From the NCBI GenBank assembly GCA_030737835.1, contig JAUJYN010000012.1, positions 9,774,618 through 9,838,617 of the forward strand: a stretch of DNA of 64,000 nt, given 5' to 3'. Both the position numbers and the translations under genes were made by a program. Below, one piece after another: positions 45,521 through 58,876 of this stretch (positions are counted from its first letter, which is position 1; each line of letters begins with the position of its first letter). This DNA is from Acorus gramineus. Its lineage: Eukaryota > Streptophyta > Magnoliopsida > Acorales > Acoraceae. The notes beneath the pieces were generated by a model, which saw nothing but the letters and a program-made list of their open reading frames with translations, made no database searches and was not told the origin of the DNA.

Positions 45521-47010
45521 ATACCAATTGGGACTAAAAAATTATTATTGTTTTAGAAATATTTCTTTTAGCATTGTTCGTTCGATAAAGTAACTTAATA
45601 AAACTCGATTTTTAAGAAGCTCATTCTATTTTTTAAAAAAATTGTTTTTTTAATTAAACATGTTATTTCAAAACCATTTGATATCATTTTTAATTTTTTC
45701 GATTTCTGTAAAAATAAAAGTTATCCCCAATGTGTTTTTATAGAAAAAGATGGAAGAGGTCCATTATGTATTAATATGTAGAACTAAAAATTAAAAAGAA
45801 AACGAGAAAGGCTGAAGCCTAATAAACTAAAATTACAACACTTGCAATTAGAATAAAGTAGCATTTGGATAGGTTTTGGAGATTTTGTTTTTTTCCGGAA
45901 TCACGCTTAATTTAAACATGTTTTTAAATGTGTCTCACGCCGCATTTGGCAACAATGAAAAAAACAGTCATCATCATTACACTCTCAAAAGATGTGTATA
46001 AAGCATAAAAAATTAAAAGCTGCTTTTCAAACTGTGTTTCCAAACACACCCTTAACTTTTTGACAAAAGAATAAAACAATTTTTTTTTTTAAGAATCCAG
46101 CAAAACTGACGTATTTGAAAAACTGTTTTTAAAAGTTATTTTTAATGAAAATGTTATTTTCAAACTCGTTATCAAACACAGGTTTCCACACAATGGAAGC
46201 ACCAATTCTGTATTGAACAGATGATTATCCCCCAGATACATGTTCTCATAGCATGGCTTATCTCATCTTTCAAATGGATGACTGATAAACCACATGGACT
46301 AGCAAACACCTTTGCCTCCTCTAAGCTTTTGGTAATTGATTTGGAACACATATGTCGTTTAATTTAAAGGTTTATGCCCCTTTTTTCATTGGTTCAAAAA
46401 GTTCCACGGATTTGCATAATAGGGCCTAATATTGGATTTCCAACAATTTTTGTGATTCTTGATGTTTTGGGGGCAACACCCATGGTCCACAGAAAATACA
46501 AATTTGGTGGCCACAGAATGACATTCATACATGGAAAAATGTTACTGATGAACAAGTCCTCTGTCATTAATAAAAGTGCAGACCATTCGAGATTTTGAAG
46601 AAGTCCTCTGTTTCAATGTTATATAATAAGGTGTAAACATATTATTTCATCTCGCTATAGGGCCTTGTTCCCAATTATGTATCTGACCCTTGTGGGGATC
46701 ATCAAAAAATAAAAAATAAAAAATGCAATGCACTAATCTAGCCCTTGACAGATACATAAATGTGGGGGGTCAGTGTTCGAGTCTTACTCCTAATAGGTGA
46801 AGATCTAACAAGGGAAAAAAAAAACACTACGAAAAAAATTATTGGGCATTTTGCATAAGCCCACAACAAATTCGAGATCGAACAAAACTACACATGAGAA
46901 ACACAAGTTTATGTGGTTTGGCATAAACCTACATTTAGGTGATAAAAAAATGAGAGACATGAGACCTATAATACATTATCAAACTCTATTGGAATTTCAC
47001 TCTCTAACTT
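45521..47010. other. Spacer with a possible decayed LTR at its right end
   Basis: No supported gene. CAAACACACCCTTAAC near 46040-46055 resembles a Harbinger terminus with TTA, but no partner end is convincing. The segment 46840-47030 (TTTATGTGGTTTGGCATAAA, ACCTACATTTAGG, a CTCTCTAACTTCTCTCTCTC run) is similar in order to the solo LTR at 26911-27318 and may be a relative. Confidence 0.35.
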
Positions 47011-47933
47011 CTCTCTCTCAACCTCTCTGTAATTTTAAAAATGATAAGCATGTGAAGTTGGAGATGGTTCATCAGAGCTAGATGCTTTTGTACTCATGAA
47101 TATGAGCATGTAAGTTCACAGGATATGCTTATTTATGTACCCTTGACAGATCCTGTGAAGTTCAAGATGGTTTGCCAGATGTTAATGCATCCCTGACCAA
47201 CCATGGAATTGTAAGGTAAGATGAAGCCATAATTTCAATCTCCAATGACAATAAGCATGGAAAATTGTATGTCCCAGATACACAACACCAAAGTTTGAGA
47301 TCGCATCACATGATTTCTTGAACATATCATATGAACTACTTCCACAGTTAATGTGGGGGCAACAATTGAATGGCACCCATTCCAAAAAGCTGCATGAAAA
47401 CATGCATCTCTACCTTTAAAAGGGACATTCTAACCAAGCACAACACATATTTAATAGCTTTATAAATGCAACTTGAGTACAATATTTATTATTACAGAAA
47501 AGATTACAAAAAAGGTGAAATATATATAATGCTTATACAAGTTTAATAAGCTATCACATGTAATGACCTTGTATTGGTTGCCAGACCATCTGATGCACCA
47601 TTTGGTTGGTATTGGTCCTTGTTTCTCTTGATCATTACTGTAATGTAAATGTTATCACAAAATTTAGTATGTTATAAGACTGGCTTTTCTCTGAGGTTCC
47701 TTTGCCAACCATTCAAACAAAGAAATTATGTGTGTTTGGGGGGGTGGTTGGTGGAGAGACTTTTAACATACATCATGCACTGCACTGTTCATTCTGTTTT
47801 TCCACAAAAATAGATAAAAGTATATAAAAAAAATTGGTTGTTTGATGTTGTCACCTGTGTCTACTTAGAAAGAGGAACAGAATAACAAATCCCGGACAAA
47901 CACAGCAATTGACTACTTTGTCATAGGTCATAG
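47011..47933. other. Downstream region of the rhomboid gene
   Basis: Probable 3' UTR and spacer. No supported gene; a short minus frame at 47182-47403 has no recognisable domain. Confidence 0.4.
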
Positions 47934-49928
47934 TCATACATCGACTGGGACTGGATGGAAGAGCTTGAACAGGCCACCTGTGAAACTGTGTATACAACAC
48001 TAAATCTTCAGTATTTGGTCATAGAAAACAAAGTGATAAAATGTAGAATATGTTCTGCAACTCCCCTAAAGTACTGAAAGTGATGAAATGGAATGTAACA
48101 AGCATTACAGCAAGCTTACCCAGTGATCAAGAGAACAAGAGCTGTAGCCCACAACAGTTGCTGATAGCATTTGTGCTTCGGTTTAACGTGATCCATGTCA
48201 TACCCAGGGGGAATGTATTTGCGGTTGACCCACCCAAACTGGGGACGGATTAAGAGCACAAATCCGAGGAGGAACCCTGTAATGAAACCTCCGATATGCG
48301 CAGAAGAGTCAACATGTGGGATGAAACCGACAGCCATGTTGATGCCAATTATAACTATAAGAGTAATAAGTGCTGCAAACTGAAAGGTGAATATGATAAT
48401 CAGTTCTGAAAAGATTCATACTTAAAAAAGGAGATATGGTACTAGAGGTCATGTTACTATTTATTACCTTATTTGCATAGATGGACCAGTTGGTCATGAG
48501 CTCAGAGAGCATAGCGCCCAACAGCCCGAAAAGTGCACCTGAAGCTCCAACTGATATCTTTGATTGAATGGAGAAAGCGGACATCAGACTTCCCCCAAAT
48601 CCAGAGATCACATACAAAACTCCAATTTTTGCTGCAACGTAAAGGTTGTTTGCGCATTTGATCAGAGCATGACAACTTAACAAGGCAATGTAACAAATAT
48701 GAAGTCAAACTGTTACTCTTAAACGGGATGGTGTCCGACAGGTGAGACTGAATTGTGACAAAAACAGTTACATATTTTCATAGTAGAATGTGACAAGTCA
48801 GTCTCTTAAACTAACCATACCTATTGGGATCCATGTTCTCGAAAAACATAGAATAAGTTGATTGTGTGTGTGTGTGTGTGTGTGTAAAAATAAGAATGAT
48901 CATGTATAGAATTCTATGGCAGCAATATGAGGTTCATAAATTTGAGCCTAGGCTGGAGAGGTATCCTGGAGGGGGGAAGAGGAGTCTCAAGAAAACAGTA
49001 CAATTGTTCCCCTGCATCCTTACATAACTGCCATATTTTAAAATCACAGTATACTTGGATGTCAATTAATCTTGATGTCAATGATGTATATATAGTTCCA
49101 GTGAAGTATCATGAGATAACATTTTTACTAGTCAGTCTAATATACCTAAGGTGTGCAACAGAAAACTAATCCTTCGACATTCTTGTTTTACCTTCTTTTT
49201 TTTTCTTTTATAGTATTGAAGGTATCCCAAATCCTTCGACATAGGGACTAATACCAAATTTTTCTTACGGACACCAGGGTAAGTGAGGGGTGATCATTGA
49301 ACACGCGACACCATAAAATCAAAAGGTTCTGAAACCATACCAAACCCGAATTCCTGTTCGAGACGGATCCCAATGAAGAGAAGGCTGAGCATATTAGCAA
49401 GCAAGTGGACGACACCGGCGTGCAACCAAACGCAAGCAAAGAGCCGCCACCACTCCCCCTCCCACACAACCCTCTTCCAATTCAACGCCCCCATCAAATC
49501 CAATCTACACCCAAAACACACATAATTCACAACCCACCATTAAAAAAGTGATCTTTTTTTATGCCATTGATTACATACGTGTCAGTGGAGGGGCCGAAGA
49601 GGGGGTTGATGGAGAGGGGCTCGAAGGAGAACCTCCCAAGCGAGGGGACGACGCAGAGACCACCGTCGTCGGATGTATGGGTGGACGGGCAGTCATTGAC
49701 GTACATTGTGGCTGCGAAGGCGGCGACGTTGGCCACCACGAAAGCGGGGACAAGCCAGGGAAACCACCTGTCGGGGGGTGTCACATTGTGGAAGGAGACG
49801 ACAGAGGCGGCGGAGGAAGGGTGGGAGGAGGATTCGATGTTGGCGGAGGGGGCGGTGTTGTTCCCCATCCCGTCCAAGGTGGTGGTGGTGGTTGAAGTTG
49901 CGGTGGCTGGTTTCGTTTGCGCACACAT
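47934..49928 (-). CDS. Rhomboid-like intramembrane serine protease (RBL5 type)
   Basis: Five exons (49579-49928, 49341-49504, 48468-48631, 48120-48379, 47934-47985), 329 residues. Rhomboids cleave membrane proteins inside the bilayer using a Ser-His dyad. The nucleophile is Ser202 in VGASGALFG (GxSG) and the His is His254 in [13 protein letters not shown]; the WR motif and HxxxxN element appear in [20 protein letters not shown] followed by N. A hydrophilic Thr/Ser-rich N-terminus of about 50 residues precedes the first membrane segment ([20 protein letters not shown]). The plant-specific [20 protein letters not shown] is formed across the first splice. Family members usually act in the secretory pathway or plastid; location here is unknown. 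The last exon ([15 protein letters not shown]) was chosen because its acceptor restores the family frame; an alternative AG eight bases on gives a longer, unlike tail. It appears to lack the Cys-rich tail I recall from some paralogues. Resembles Arabidopsis At1g52580. Confidence 0.87.
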
Positions 49929-51125
49929 TGGGGAGAGAGAGAGGAGGAGGGCGGAGAGCGAGTTGCGCGCGCCAAGATTTGATGGTTGAGGTTCGTTGGT
50001 TACATGTCAGTACTGACATCCGTGGACCACACAGCACATGACATGTTTCTCCAACTGGCCAAGTACTAATCTTAAGGGAAAAATTCAAATAACAGTCCCC
50101 CCCCCCCCCCCAATTAAGTTTGATTAACCCTGATTGAAAACACATTATACCATTTCTACATTGTGTTAAAATGCGAAAAATCATTCATAAATGATGATTT
50201 TATCCTCCGGATAGGATTTTATAATCTTATTCAAAAAGATAATTAAAATCTTTATTTATATAAGATTTTTCACATTTTTATCACATTGTAGAGGGTTTTT
50301 GGTATACTGTAATTTCAGCTAAGATTAACCAAACAGAATATTCATAAAATATTCTTCATATGTCACCGAAAGTTTAATTATTTGGATTTGCGTTGGTATT
50401 TTTAAGGGGTTATATGGACTTTGAAAAAAGTTAAATAATTATATGGATTTCAGATAGTTTACATGGGGTTATTTGAATTTTTTCCGTATATAACAAATGT
50501 AACACCACGTTCTTATACAACAAGATATTTTCCTATTAAGTGATGAAATTAAACTCATGTACAAGAACTCACCTCAACCTCATCTATTATTGGACTCACC
50601 AATTTCTCAGCAAAACATGTGTCACAATAAAGATATTTTGAGATAGATTTACATGTCTAAATAGACAATGTATTGAAAGTGATCTGATGACATATTAGAA
50701 TTGAGAAATGATACAATTTGAAAAATTAAAGATTGAAATATAGATTTTAAGATTTTTTTTTTCTTTTTTTTTTTTATACATTTTGAGCGATCATAGAAAG
50801 AAAAAACCAGATGCGTATGATACAAACATATATATACTTTATCATTTATAATTCATATCAGACTCATAAATTTTTCAAAGCAGATACCTTCGTATCTACA
50901 TTTTATTTCTGATTCCAAATTCTTTTATTTTTCAAATATAGATACAAATCTTAATCTTATTGGAAATACATGTCAAAGATATTGCGAGGTGTCCCCCCCC
51001 TTCCCCTAAATCATATGAAGCAATCTTATTTTCATCATCAATTACACTTGAAAAATTTCTTAGAATTCATAACAATCACTGCTGCTGCCAACGCTACTGC
51101 TACGCAAATGTGGAATCTCAGTTGT
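49929..51125. other. Spacer between the rhomboid and first polygalacturonase genes
   Basis: Upstream region of the rhomboid gene and downstream region of the polygalacturonase. Contains a 15-base C run near 50096-50111 and words such as AAGGGGTTATATGGA (50404) reminiscent of the MULE-type arms at 20.4 and 21.2 kb. No supported gene. Confidence 0.4.
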
Positions 51126-53689
51126 TTAGGTAGCCAGGCAGGTCACTTTGGGTGTGCAGGAGGGGCAAGTGGAGCCATGTGCATTGACACAGGAGGCTGA
51201 AACATCTTTCCGAGGATTTGCTGATGTGATTTTGATATCATCCATTGTGATGCCTGTGCAGGCAACTGTTTCACTGCAATTCAGATTTATAGCGATCGCT
51301 GTCTCCGATGTCCCGTGAATTCCCTTAAATTTTACATCACTCACTTGGACTGCAGATTTCTGTGAATCAAGATAGATATAGTTCATGTCATGGTACATTA
51401 CGTACTTCTAATGCTTTTTGTGTCACAGAAGAAAAAAAAAAACAGAGACTGCTCTGCTTCTCTCACCTGAGCAGGGCAAACCCCAGCACGGTCGCAGTAA
51501 TATTGATCGATGATTATTGGATTCCTGACTGAATTTAAGTTGATGTTCAAGAAGGAGATTGAGCTGGCGTGTCCTGACCCTCCCTGTTCATGAAATTTAT
51601 CATAATATATATATATATATACAGGTTAATCCTAAGTTTGGTTTTGGGCTTTTATTAACAAGATTCATATGTTCGAACCTGCCATGTTTTGATTCTCGCT
51701 CCATTTGTTGTTCCGGTGAAGTTACAATTTTCTACGCGTACTCGTTCAACTGTTGAGTAGGATTGATGCCCCCCTAAGCTTCCAATGCTGATAAACAATG
51801 TATATGATATAATGACTCAGTCTTCCTAATGGTTTCATATAATACAAATTCTAGAAGAATGAACAATGGGAACAGAAAATTTCAAATGCAATTTTTTTGA
51901 ATGTTTTAGCAGAAGGAGAATGAGAATGAATGCTAAATTGACCATACAATTATCCTCACCTTATGCCATGGCCAGGTCCACAGGCGACACCAGTGATATT
52001 GAGGTCGCTGGTGCCGGAATTGATGGCGACGCAATCATCCCCTGCCAATATGAAAACTTGTTAACATCAACTGAATTGATGCTTAGCAGAAAAAAAAAAA
52101 AAAAAAAGTTTACCTGTAGCTATGATGCTGTTGGACAACACAATTGACTTGGAATTGGAGATGTCGATGCCGTCGGTGTTCGGGCTGTCCCCCGGCGCCG
52201 TTATGGTGAGGTCATTCATTACAACATTGTCACAGCTTGCGATGGAGAGATGGTTCCTTGGGCTGTTCACAAGCTTCAGATGACTCATTTGAATGTGGCT
52301 GCACCCCATCATTACCAGTTGCTGGTGGTAACAAAATGTGTGATTCATTGTAACACATATTTTAAGTGGAAAACAAAGAATAGAATATACAATATACTTA
52401 CAGTTGGTGCTTGAAGGCAGGCCTGCCACATGGGATAAAATCAAGTAAAGTATTATTAGATTGGAAGAATTAATAGAGAAAATATGAATAATATAAAGAA
52501 GAAAAATAGAAGTAAATTTACAACCTTTGGGCTATGTTTGCAAGATTTGGGCCACCATTGTGAGCCCGACCCATCAATGGTTCCAGGTCCCTCTAAGTTA
52601 AGCCCAGATATTTCCCTGAACATGATCCACATGTCTGGGTCCACACCACTCCATTCTGATTGTTGAGGAGCCTGTATGGTCCCCAAAATCTGCATTTACA
52701 TTTTAACAGTATAATTAAGGGTGTGTTTGAAAATAAGTCTGATTTTTTATATTTAAAACAGTTTTTGGAAAAGAATTTTTAGGAAATACACTTTGTTAGA
52801 TTCTTCAATCGTTACTTTTCTAAATAAATTTAGAATGATCTGAATACGATTAAATACAATTCCTACAAAAATATAATAATGTCTAAACAAGGTTCGAGGC
52901 ACAACATAAGAGTGTTGGCATTTGTTTTTACCCCTTCAAATTAATAAACAAGTTGGTTACTTGTATGAAAAAATATTGCGTTAGTCACACTTGTGTGAAA
53001 AATATCAACAAACCATTTTCTAAAAAAAAAAAATTGAATAAGAGTAGCTCTCATATAATGATTTTCCCAATGACAATTTTAAAGGCCCTACAAGGATTCT
53101 TTATCACATTTTTACCACAAAAAAAAAAAAGCAAAAAAAAGTCCAAGTTATTTACATAATTCTGCCAAAAATAAAAATCATAGGATTATATAGTTAAATG
53201 TTGGATTACTTGAACATGAATGCCAGCAGCTTGACAAGGCCCACTAAATGTAATGGGCTTCAGAAGAAATGTCTTGCCAGATGGGATGCTCAGTGTGGAA
53301 ACACCATCCTTACTGCCACACGCATCTTTCCAAGCCTTCAGAAAAGCCTACATTAATTTGTTCACAACCAAGAAAAACAAACATTAGTATCTAATATGAA
53401 ACAATTAAACATGTACATTTTCATGAGGTTTTGTAGTAATTAAGGAATTAATTAACTTGAGAATCATCGGTTTTGCCATCGCCGACTGCTCCATAAGCAT
53501 CTACACTGAAGACATTTGTCGAATCGATGATCGAACGAGCATGACCGATTCGTTGGAGTGATAACAAAACAACAATGCTGAAGATGATGTCCTGCACATA
53601 CACAACAAAATTAAGCATGAAGTTTTAAACTTCATAGAAACTTAAATGATAATATTATGGAACACACTCACCATTCTCACCATATTCAT
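51126..53689 (-). CDS. Polygalacturonase (GH28), tandem copy 1
   Basis: Ten exons: 53672-53689, 53457-53591, 53210-53347, 52525-52689, 52402-52422, 52114-52321, 51960-52041, 51679-51787, 51467-51583, 51126-51359; 408 residues. Secreted pectinase hydrolysing alpha-1,4-galacturonan in the wall. The N-terminus has a signal peptide ([17 protein letters not shown]). All GH28 signatures are present: [28 protein letters not shown] and RIKTW, so the catalytic Asp residues and the active-site His are kept; the protein should be active. The parallel beta-helix region and C-terminal cysteines ([10 protein letters not shown]) are complete. Exon 1 encodes only six residues and exon 5 only seven (ACLQAPT). 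A TATA-like CATATATAAG on the minus strand near 53751-53760 lies about 65 bases upstream of the ATG. More distant in sequence from copies 2 and 3 than those are from each other. Endo- versus exo-activity is not decided by the motifs. Confidence 0.9.
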
Positions 53690-54547
53690 AAGAAGAATAT
53701 GTTTCTTGTGTGAGTAATGCTGTGGATCATTTCATGTTTCTCTGTTGTTCTTATATATGAAGAGATCAAGAGATCTGTGTATAACTTCCTTTCCTTCAGT
53801 TTAATCTGTGGTGCATGCATTTTGCAATCAAGGCATTCACTGTGAGATGAATATAAAACTTAATTAGCTAGGATTTCTTCACACACCCAACTTCTGAGGA
53901 AACCTAGGATGAAAAATGGATACACATTTATTTATAAGATACCACAAATAAAACTCATGGGAACTTAATTAAAAAGTGTGTATCCATTCAACTTGTGAAG
54001 GAAGATAATTCAATGTTTTCACTCATGCTATTTGTGGATTTCCCATTCTAGGAGTTTAATTCATGATGATCTTGATGCATAACAAAATCTCATTCAGTGA
54101 ATAGGTTGAATACAGTGAAGATGGCTACTTAATGGGTCGTATCATTAATCTTGATGTTATTGATAACTGATAAGGCTATGTTTAGTTGTGCTATCAATGA
54201 CTTTTTGAAAATATTGCTCTCTTTTTCTTAGATGGTGTGTGGATTTTTTTTTTGTTTTGAAAATTTTATGTTTACACTTTTTTATTTTTTGGGAAAGATT
54301 CATTTTACATTAAAAAATTAAAATCTAGTTTTTTGAAATTTTGAATGAAATAGAGGTACAACATAATCTTATCATTCGAATAACGGTGTTGTTACATTAA
54401 GTAATTTTTCCGCTGACCTTTGTATATGCTAATGCCACTAATGAGGTATAGAAAATCAACTAATGCATTACATACTCCACTATGTAATTGTATAATTTAT
54501 ATTATAAAAAAGCATAAAAATATATATCAAACAAGAATGCAGACTGT
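53690..54547. other. Upstream region of polygalacturonase copy 1
   Basis: Promoter and spacer, AT-rich; no supported gene or transposon end until the CACTA-like element. Confidence 0.4.
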
Positions 54548-54985
54548 CACTAAGAAAAAGCAGTGACAGGTATAATCAAACTGTTAGGTTTTGCTGCAAC
54601 GCCTAACAGTTTGATGAACATAATCGATTTAAATTCTTTAGTGAGAGACTAAAGGGTATATAGTGACAGCTAGTGTTCATTGCTAATAACTTATAGCGAT
54701 GGACCCAGGCCGTTGCCTGAAAATGGCAATGGCCTTGGGCCATCCCAATACTTTTGTTGACACCATATACAGCGACATATTCTTTAGTGAGGGGCTAATG
54801 GGCATATAGTGACAGCTAATGTTCGTCGCTAATAACCTATAGCGATGGACCCTGGCCGTCGCCTGAATATGGCAACGGCCTTGGGCCATTTTTGTTGACA
54901 CCATACACAGCGATGGCCATGTGACGGCCTGAAGCCGTTGCTAAATGTTTTGGCACCGTCGCTAAATGTCAATTTTCTTGTTGTG
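54548..54985. mobile_element. Small CACTA-like (En/Spm) element
   Basis: Begins CACTAAGAAAAAGCAGTGAC and ends TTTTCTTGTTGTG, whose reverse complement CACAACAAGAAAA is close to the CACTA-superfamily consensus CACTACAAGAAAA. Subterminal copies of AGCGACGG/CCGTCGC-type words occur as expected. The interior holds two copies of a roughly 145-bp unit (about 54630-54775 and 54780-54905, both with GCGATGGACCCxGGCCGT and GGCCTTGGGCCAT). Flanking triplets (TGT, TTT) match only partly. Confidence 0.5.
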
Positions 54986-55424
54986 TTTCAATTCATATAA
55001 GTGTGGAGTTCGTTTTTATAAAAGCACACTTTATTAACAGAATATATATTTCAAAAGAAAATGTGTAATATGTAAAATGACTAAAAAAATCTAAGTATAT
55101 AATATTTTCCTTTACTGCCCAAAGCGTGACTTGTAAAGTGATTAAAAAACCTACGTATAACAATTCTTTACATCTCTCTTCATGATCTTACGTGGATAAA
55201 AACCTCTCCAATTATCAAATCTATAATAGATACAAAAGCCAACATCTCTCACTCATCTACATAAGAATGTCATTAAACTAATCTATTTTATTCACTATGA
55301 ACGCTTCATACTAGCCCTTGTCAACATATATGATATACCTCTATGAACCAATCAATAGATTATTTGACATAACTAATTAATTAGGCCATCTTAGTCTTGT
55401 AAGAGTTTGTAGGGAAGATGTGAG

Positions 55425-55880
55425 TGATTATGAGTGGCCCGGGCTTGCATCTGGGCCCAGGCCCGATCCGTAGGCCCGTGAGACACAATAAAATTAATTA
55501 GTCTATATGTAATTTTTATTTAAATTGTGCCTGAATTATACAAATTATTGACATTTATGTAAGTATCAACTTAGTTATGTACGTGTAATGATTCAGTTTC
55601 AAGTAATTAATTTATTTTATATTTTATTTGTAAAAATTCAATTGATTTAAATATTTTTCTCAACATTATACCTTCAATTCAATTTTGTGTCATTTTAATA
55701 TTTATATACAAATGAACAACTTCAAATTAAAAAATAAAAAGAAATAACTTATTTAAAGTTTGGGCCCATGACGTGGGCAGGGCCTGGCCTGTTTATTTGG
55801 CCACCGCCAAGCCCGCGGGCCTGGGCCCTCTTTCAACGGGCCAGCCTGGCCCGGGCCGGCCCGTTGCCGAGGCCTACATT
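55425..55880. mobile_element. Possible decayed hAT element with GGGCC-rich ends
   Basis: The right end, reverse-complemented, reads TAGGCCTCGGCAACGGGCC, like a hAT terminus, and both sides are rich in GGGCCxGGC words (55437-55490 and 55765-55870) around an AT-rich core. The left terminus and an 8-bp duplication could not be found, so it is likely truncated. Confidence 0.4.
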
Positions 55881-56277
55881 CACCATAAGACATGTTTCCT
55901 TCACTGTTCCCCGAAAGAGAATTTGATTACGAAAACTATTATTCATTTTCCATCTTATGCAAGTGCAATCATGAAACGCTAGGTAACATAATTTGGATAA
56001 TGTTATACTAGATAATATCATATTTTGTTATCCAAATTAATAAATTTATTTCAAATGATATTAAGGAGGTGAAATGTAGTTCTTCAGAAGGCAACAGACA
56101 ACACGAGTACACATAGGCAATGACACAAAACTATTGAAGATAAGCATAAATAAAATTCCAATTAAAATAAAGACCCTACCTACTGTTACAATCAGTTTTA
56201 CATCGCATACTAACACCCTCTTATTGCCTCACACAAGAATTTTTTGAGTTTATTACACAGTTGATTCTCCTGTCCAT

Positions 56278-58876
56278 CTATCCAAGACAAGGAACTGGAG
56301 GTGATACATTTCTCCGAGAGCTACCATGGACATTAAGACAGTACGACGACGCTTTCGTGTTTGGCTTCACTGACCAGAGGTTGATATTGTCCATGTAAAC
56401 TCCCTGGCAACCGACGCTCAGGCTGCACGCGAGGTTGATAGCCACTTTGCCGCTTGTCGACCCTCGTATTCCAATGAACTGGACATCACTTATTTGCACC
56501 GCCGATGTCTTTCGATTCATGTCATACATAAGCGTCACAAAAACAATTCAGATTTCATAGGATGATAAAAGTAAAATTAATGTGAGAAATAAAGATGATT
56601 AGCTTTTCCCACCTTGTTTTGGCAGCTCGATCGCGGACCAAAGCAATAGTACTGGTCGATGATGATTGGGTTGTCAACAATGTGGAAATTTATGTTCTGG
56701 AACACTACTTTCCTGGCATAACCTGACCCTCCCTACACACACATTTATATAAACACAATTAGCTAACCAAGTGTATTAGTAGTTGTTCTTTTTTTCAAAC
56801 GAAATTTAGACCTTAATTTACCTGCCATGTCTTGATCCTTACACCATTTTGAGCTCTGGTGAAGTTGCAGGAAGTGACTCGCACTTGTTCGACGGTGCTT
56901 CGTGTCCCACCTGCGCCTAGGCTTCCAATGCTGTAAAAACAAACACCACCCATTAATCACTGATGCCTAGCTTAATTATGTAGAACTTGTCACACTTATA
57001 TTGGGAGATAAAGTTTAATTGAATTCACCTTACTCCATGGCCTGGACCACAGTTGATGTTGGTGACATTCACATCCATGCTGCCCGTACCAATAGCGACA
57101 CAATCATCCCCTGTTACATAACAAACTCAATTATAAATCCCTTGCATGTATTGATCAATTGAAAGATATATTAAGTAAAATGTGTGTTTTCATATTATAA
57201 GCTGATTGATCACCTGTAGTGATTAAAGAATTCTGAATGTTGACATGCTGGGTGTCTTGGGTGTAGATTCCGTCGGTGTTGGGGCTAGATTCTGGAGATA
57301 TTATGTTGATCCCATCGATGGTGACGTAGTTCGAACCGCTGAATGTTAAGTGTTTCCCGGGGCTGTATTTCAATGTCAAACCATATCCAATGCGGAAGTT
57401 GTTGCAGCTGTAGACACCAATTGTCTGTCCTCCAAAAGACCATCTTATTAGATCAACTCATAAAACAGATATCTCAAAGAAAAAAAATGATTTGAGTACA
57501 TTGAAAAGCAGTGTTGGGAAGAGATTACTTACATTTGGCAGCATTCCACATTTCTGCAACAATGACAAAAACATGGAAAAAAAATAAAACAGTCATTACA
57601 TTATCTACTGAGGAAGATATAAAGATTATGGTGTTGATGGGCTAGGTGTTAAAGATTGGCTTTACATTGTTTGCTTTGCAGTCCCACCAAGGATCACCTT
57701 TGCCATCTATCGATCCTCTTCCGTTGACCGTCAGCCCATCTACGTGTTCGAAGTAGATCCAACTGCTCATTTCGGATGGGGGCCTCCAAATGTAGTTCGG
57801 CGCCACAATTTCCCCCCATACCTACAATGCATGTTAATGCAAGTTTGAATTAATTTGCAATCTAGACTCAATAGGCAGAGCTCACTTGTGCTCTATTACC
57901 AGTAACATGTGGCTAACATATAATCTTAAGATGGGTACCTTTTGAAACAACAAACTTTGAATAATTTCATTTTAGCTATCTATTTAATTAAGATTTCCTT
58001 ATTAATAGGTTATATATTGCTACATAAATAGACAAGATCCTTTTTTTCTTCCCCTTTCAAAATCTAAGATTCTTTTGCTTATTTAGTTAGATACTCTTAA
58101 ATTTTAAAACTTTTTCAGAAAGCCCCATTTGATTTATGTCATTATTTTTTATGGATTGTTTTAACCAGGAATTGTTATACCAAAAAATCCAATTTCTTTA
58201 CACTATTTGGTTTATCAACATTTTATTTCCCAAAGCTAAATTTGTTTTTTTTTTTTAAAAAGTACCAGAATGAATCAAAGTTACCTGAAAGTTGAGGTTT
58301 TTAGACTTGCAGGGCCCTTGGAACTCTATTTTCTTCAGCAGGAATGTTTTTCCCGCCGGAACGAGGAAAATCGGATTCCTGCCAGCGGCGCAGAATAAGC
58401 TCCATGTTTTCAAAAATGCCTACAAAAGAAGAAAAAAAAAATGTAGTACATAGAATACTTATCATGGTTTTATTCTTGAATACTAGTGAAACCAAAATAC
58501 ATGATGCATGAAGTGAGTTGTTTAACCTGAGTATCATCTGTTTTTCCATTGCCAACAGCTCCATTGTTGACAACATTGAAAGTCTCAGCTGATATGACAC
58601 TCATGCAAGATAGACCCACTAGAAGTACAAAGGTTAGAATTTCCTGCATGAAATAAAATGAGAACAAATCATGTCATGGATACTAGTATTAACAAGACTC
58701 TCATATAGTGATTCAAATCTCTTTTTCCCTCCTCAGAAAAAGAAAACCATGCTTTCATCCAAAAAAAAAAATGACTAGATGATTAGTGATACACATTGGT
58801 TGATCAATTTGTAAACATTAGACATAGCTCATTTTGTAGAAGATATGAGAGAGAGAGATCTTGCCATGGTAGCCAT
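56278..58876 (-). CDS. Polygalacturonase (GH28), tandem copy 2
   Basis: Nine exons are well supported: 58527-58643, 58285-58419, 57666-57821, 57533-57553, 57214-57424, 57029-57110, 56822-56930, 56613-56732, 56278-56508. A first mini-exon, 58865-58876 (MATM), is proposed, joined by a GC-AG intron; with it the protein has 397 residues. Signal peptide [21 protein letters not shown]28 motifs are intact: [34 protein letters not shown]. Also [22 protein letters not shown] and the C-terminal [16 protein letters not shown]. Predicted secreted pectin hydrolase. Exon lengths 21, 211, 82, 109, 120 and 231 are identical to those of copy 3, showing recent tandem duplication. If the GC donor is wrong, translation could start at an ATG overlapping the 58643 acceptor. 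Confidence 0.88.

Noticed and set aside
49548-50041. Plus-strand frames over the first exon of the rhomboid gene
   Set aside because: Gly/Val/Arg-rich antisense shadows of a GC-rich exon; the minus-strand model has catalytic motifs and consistent splicing.
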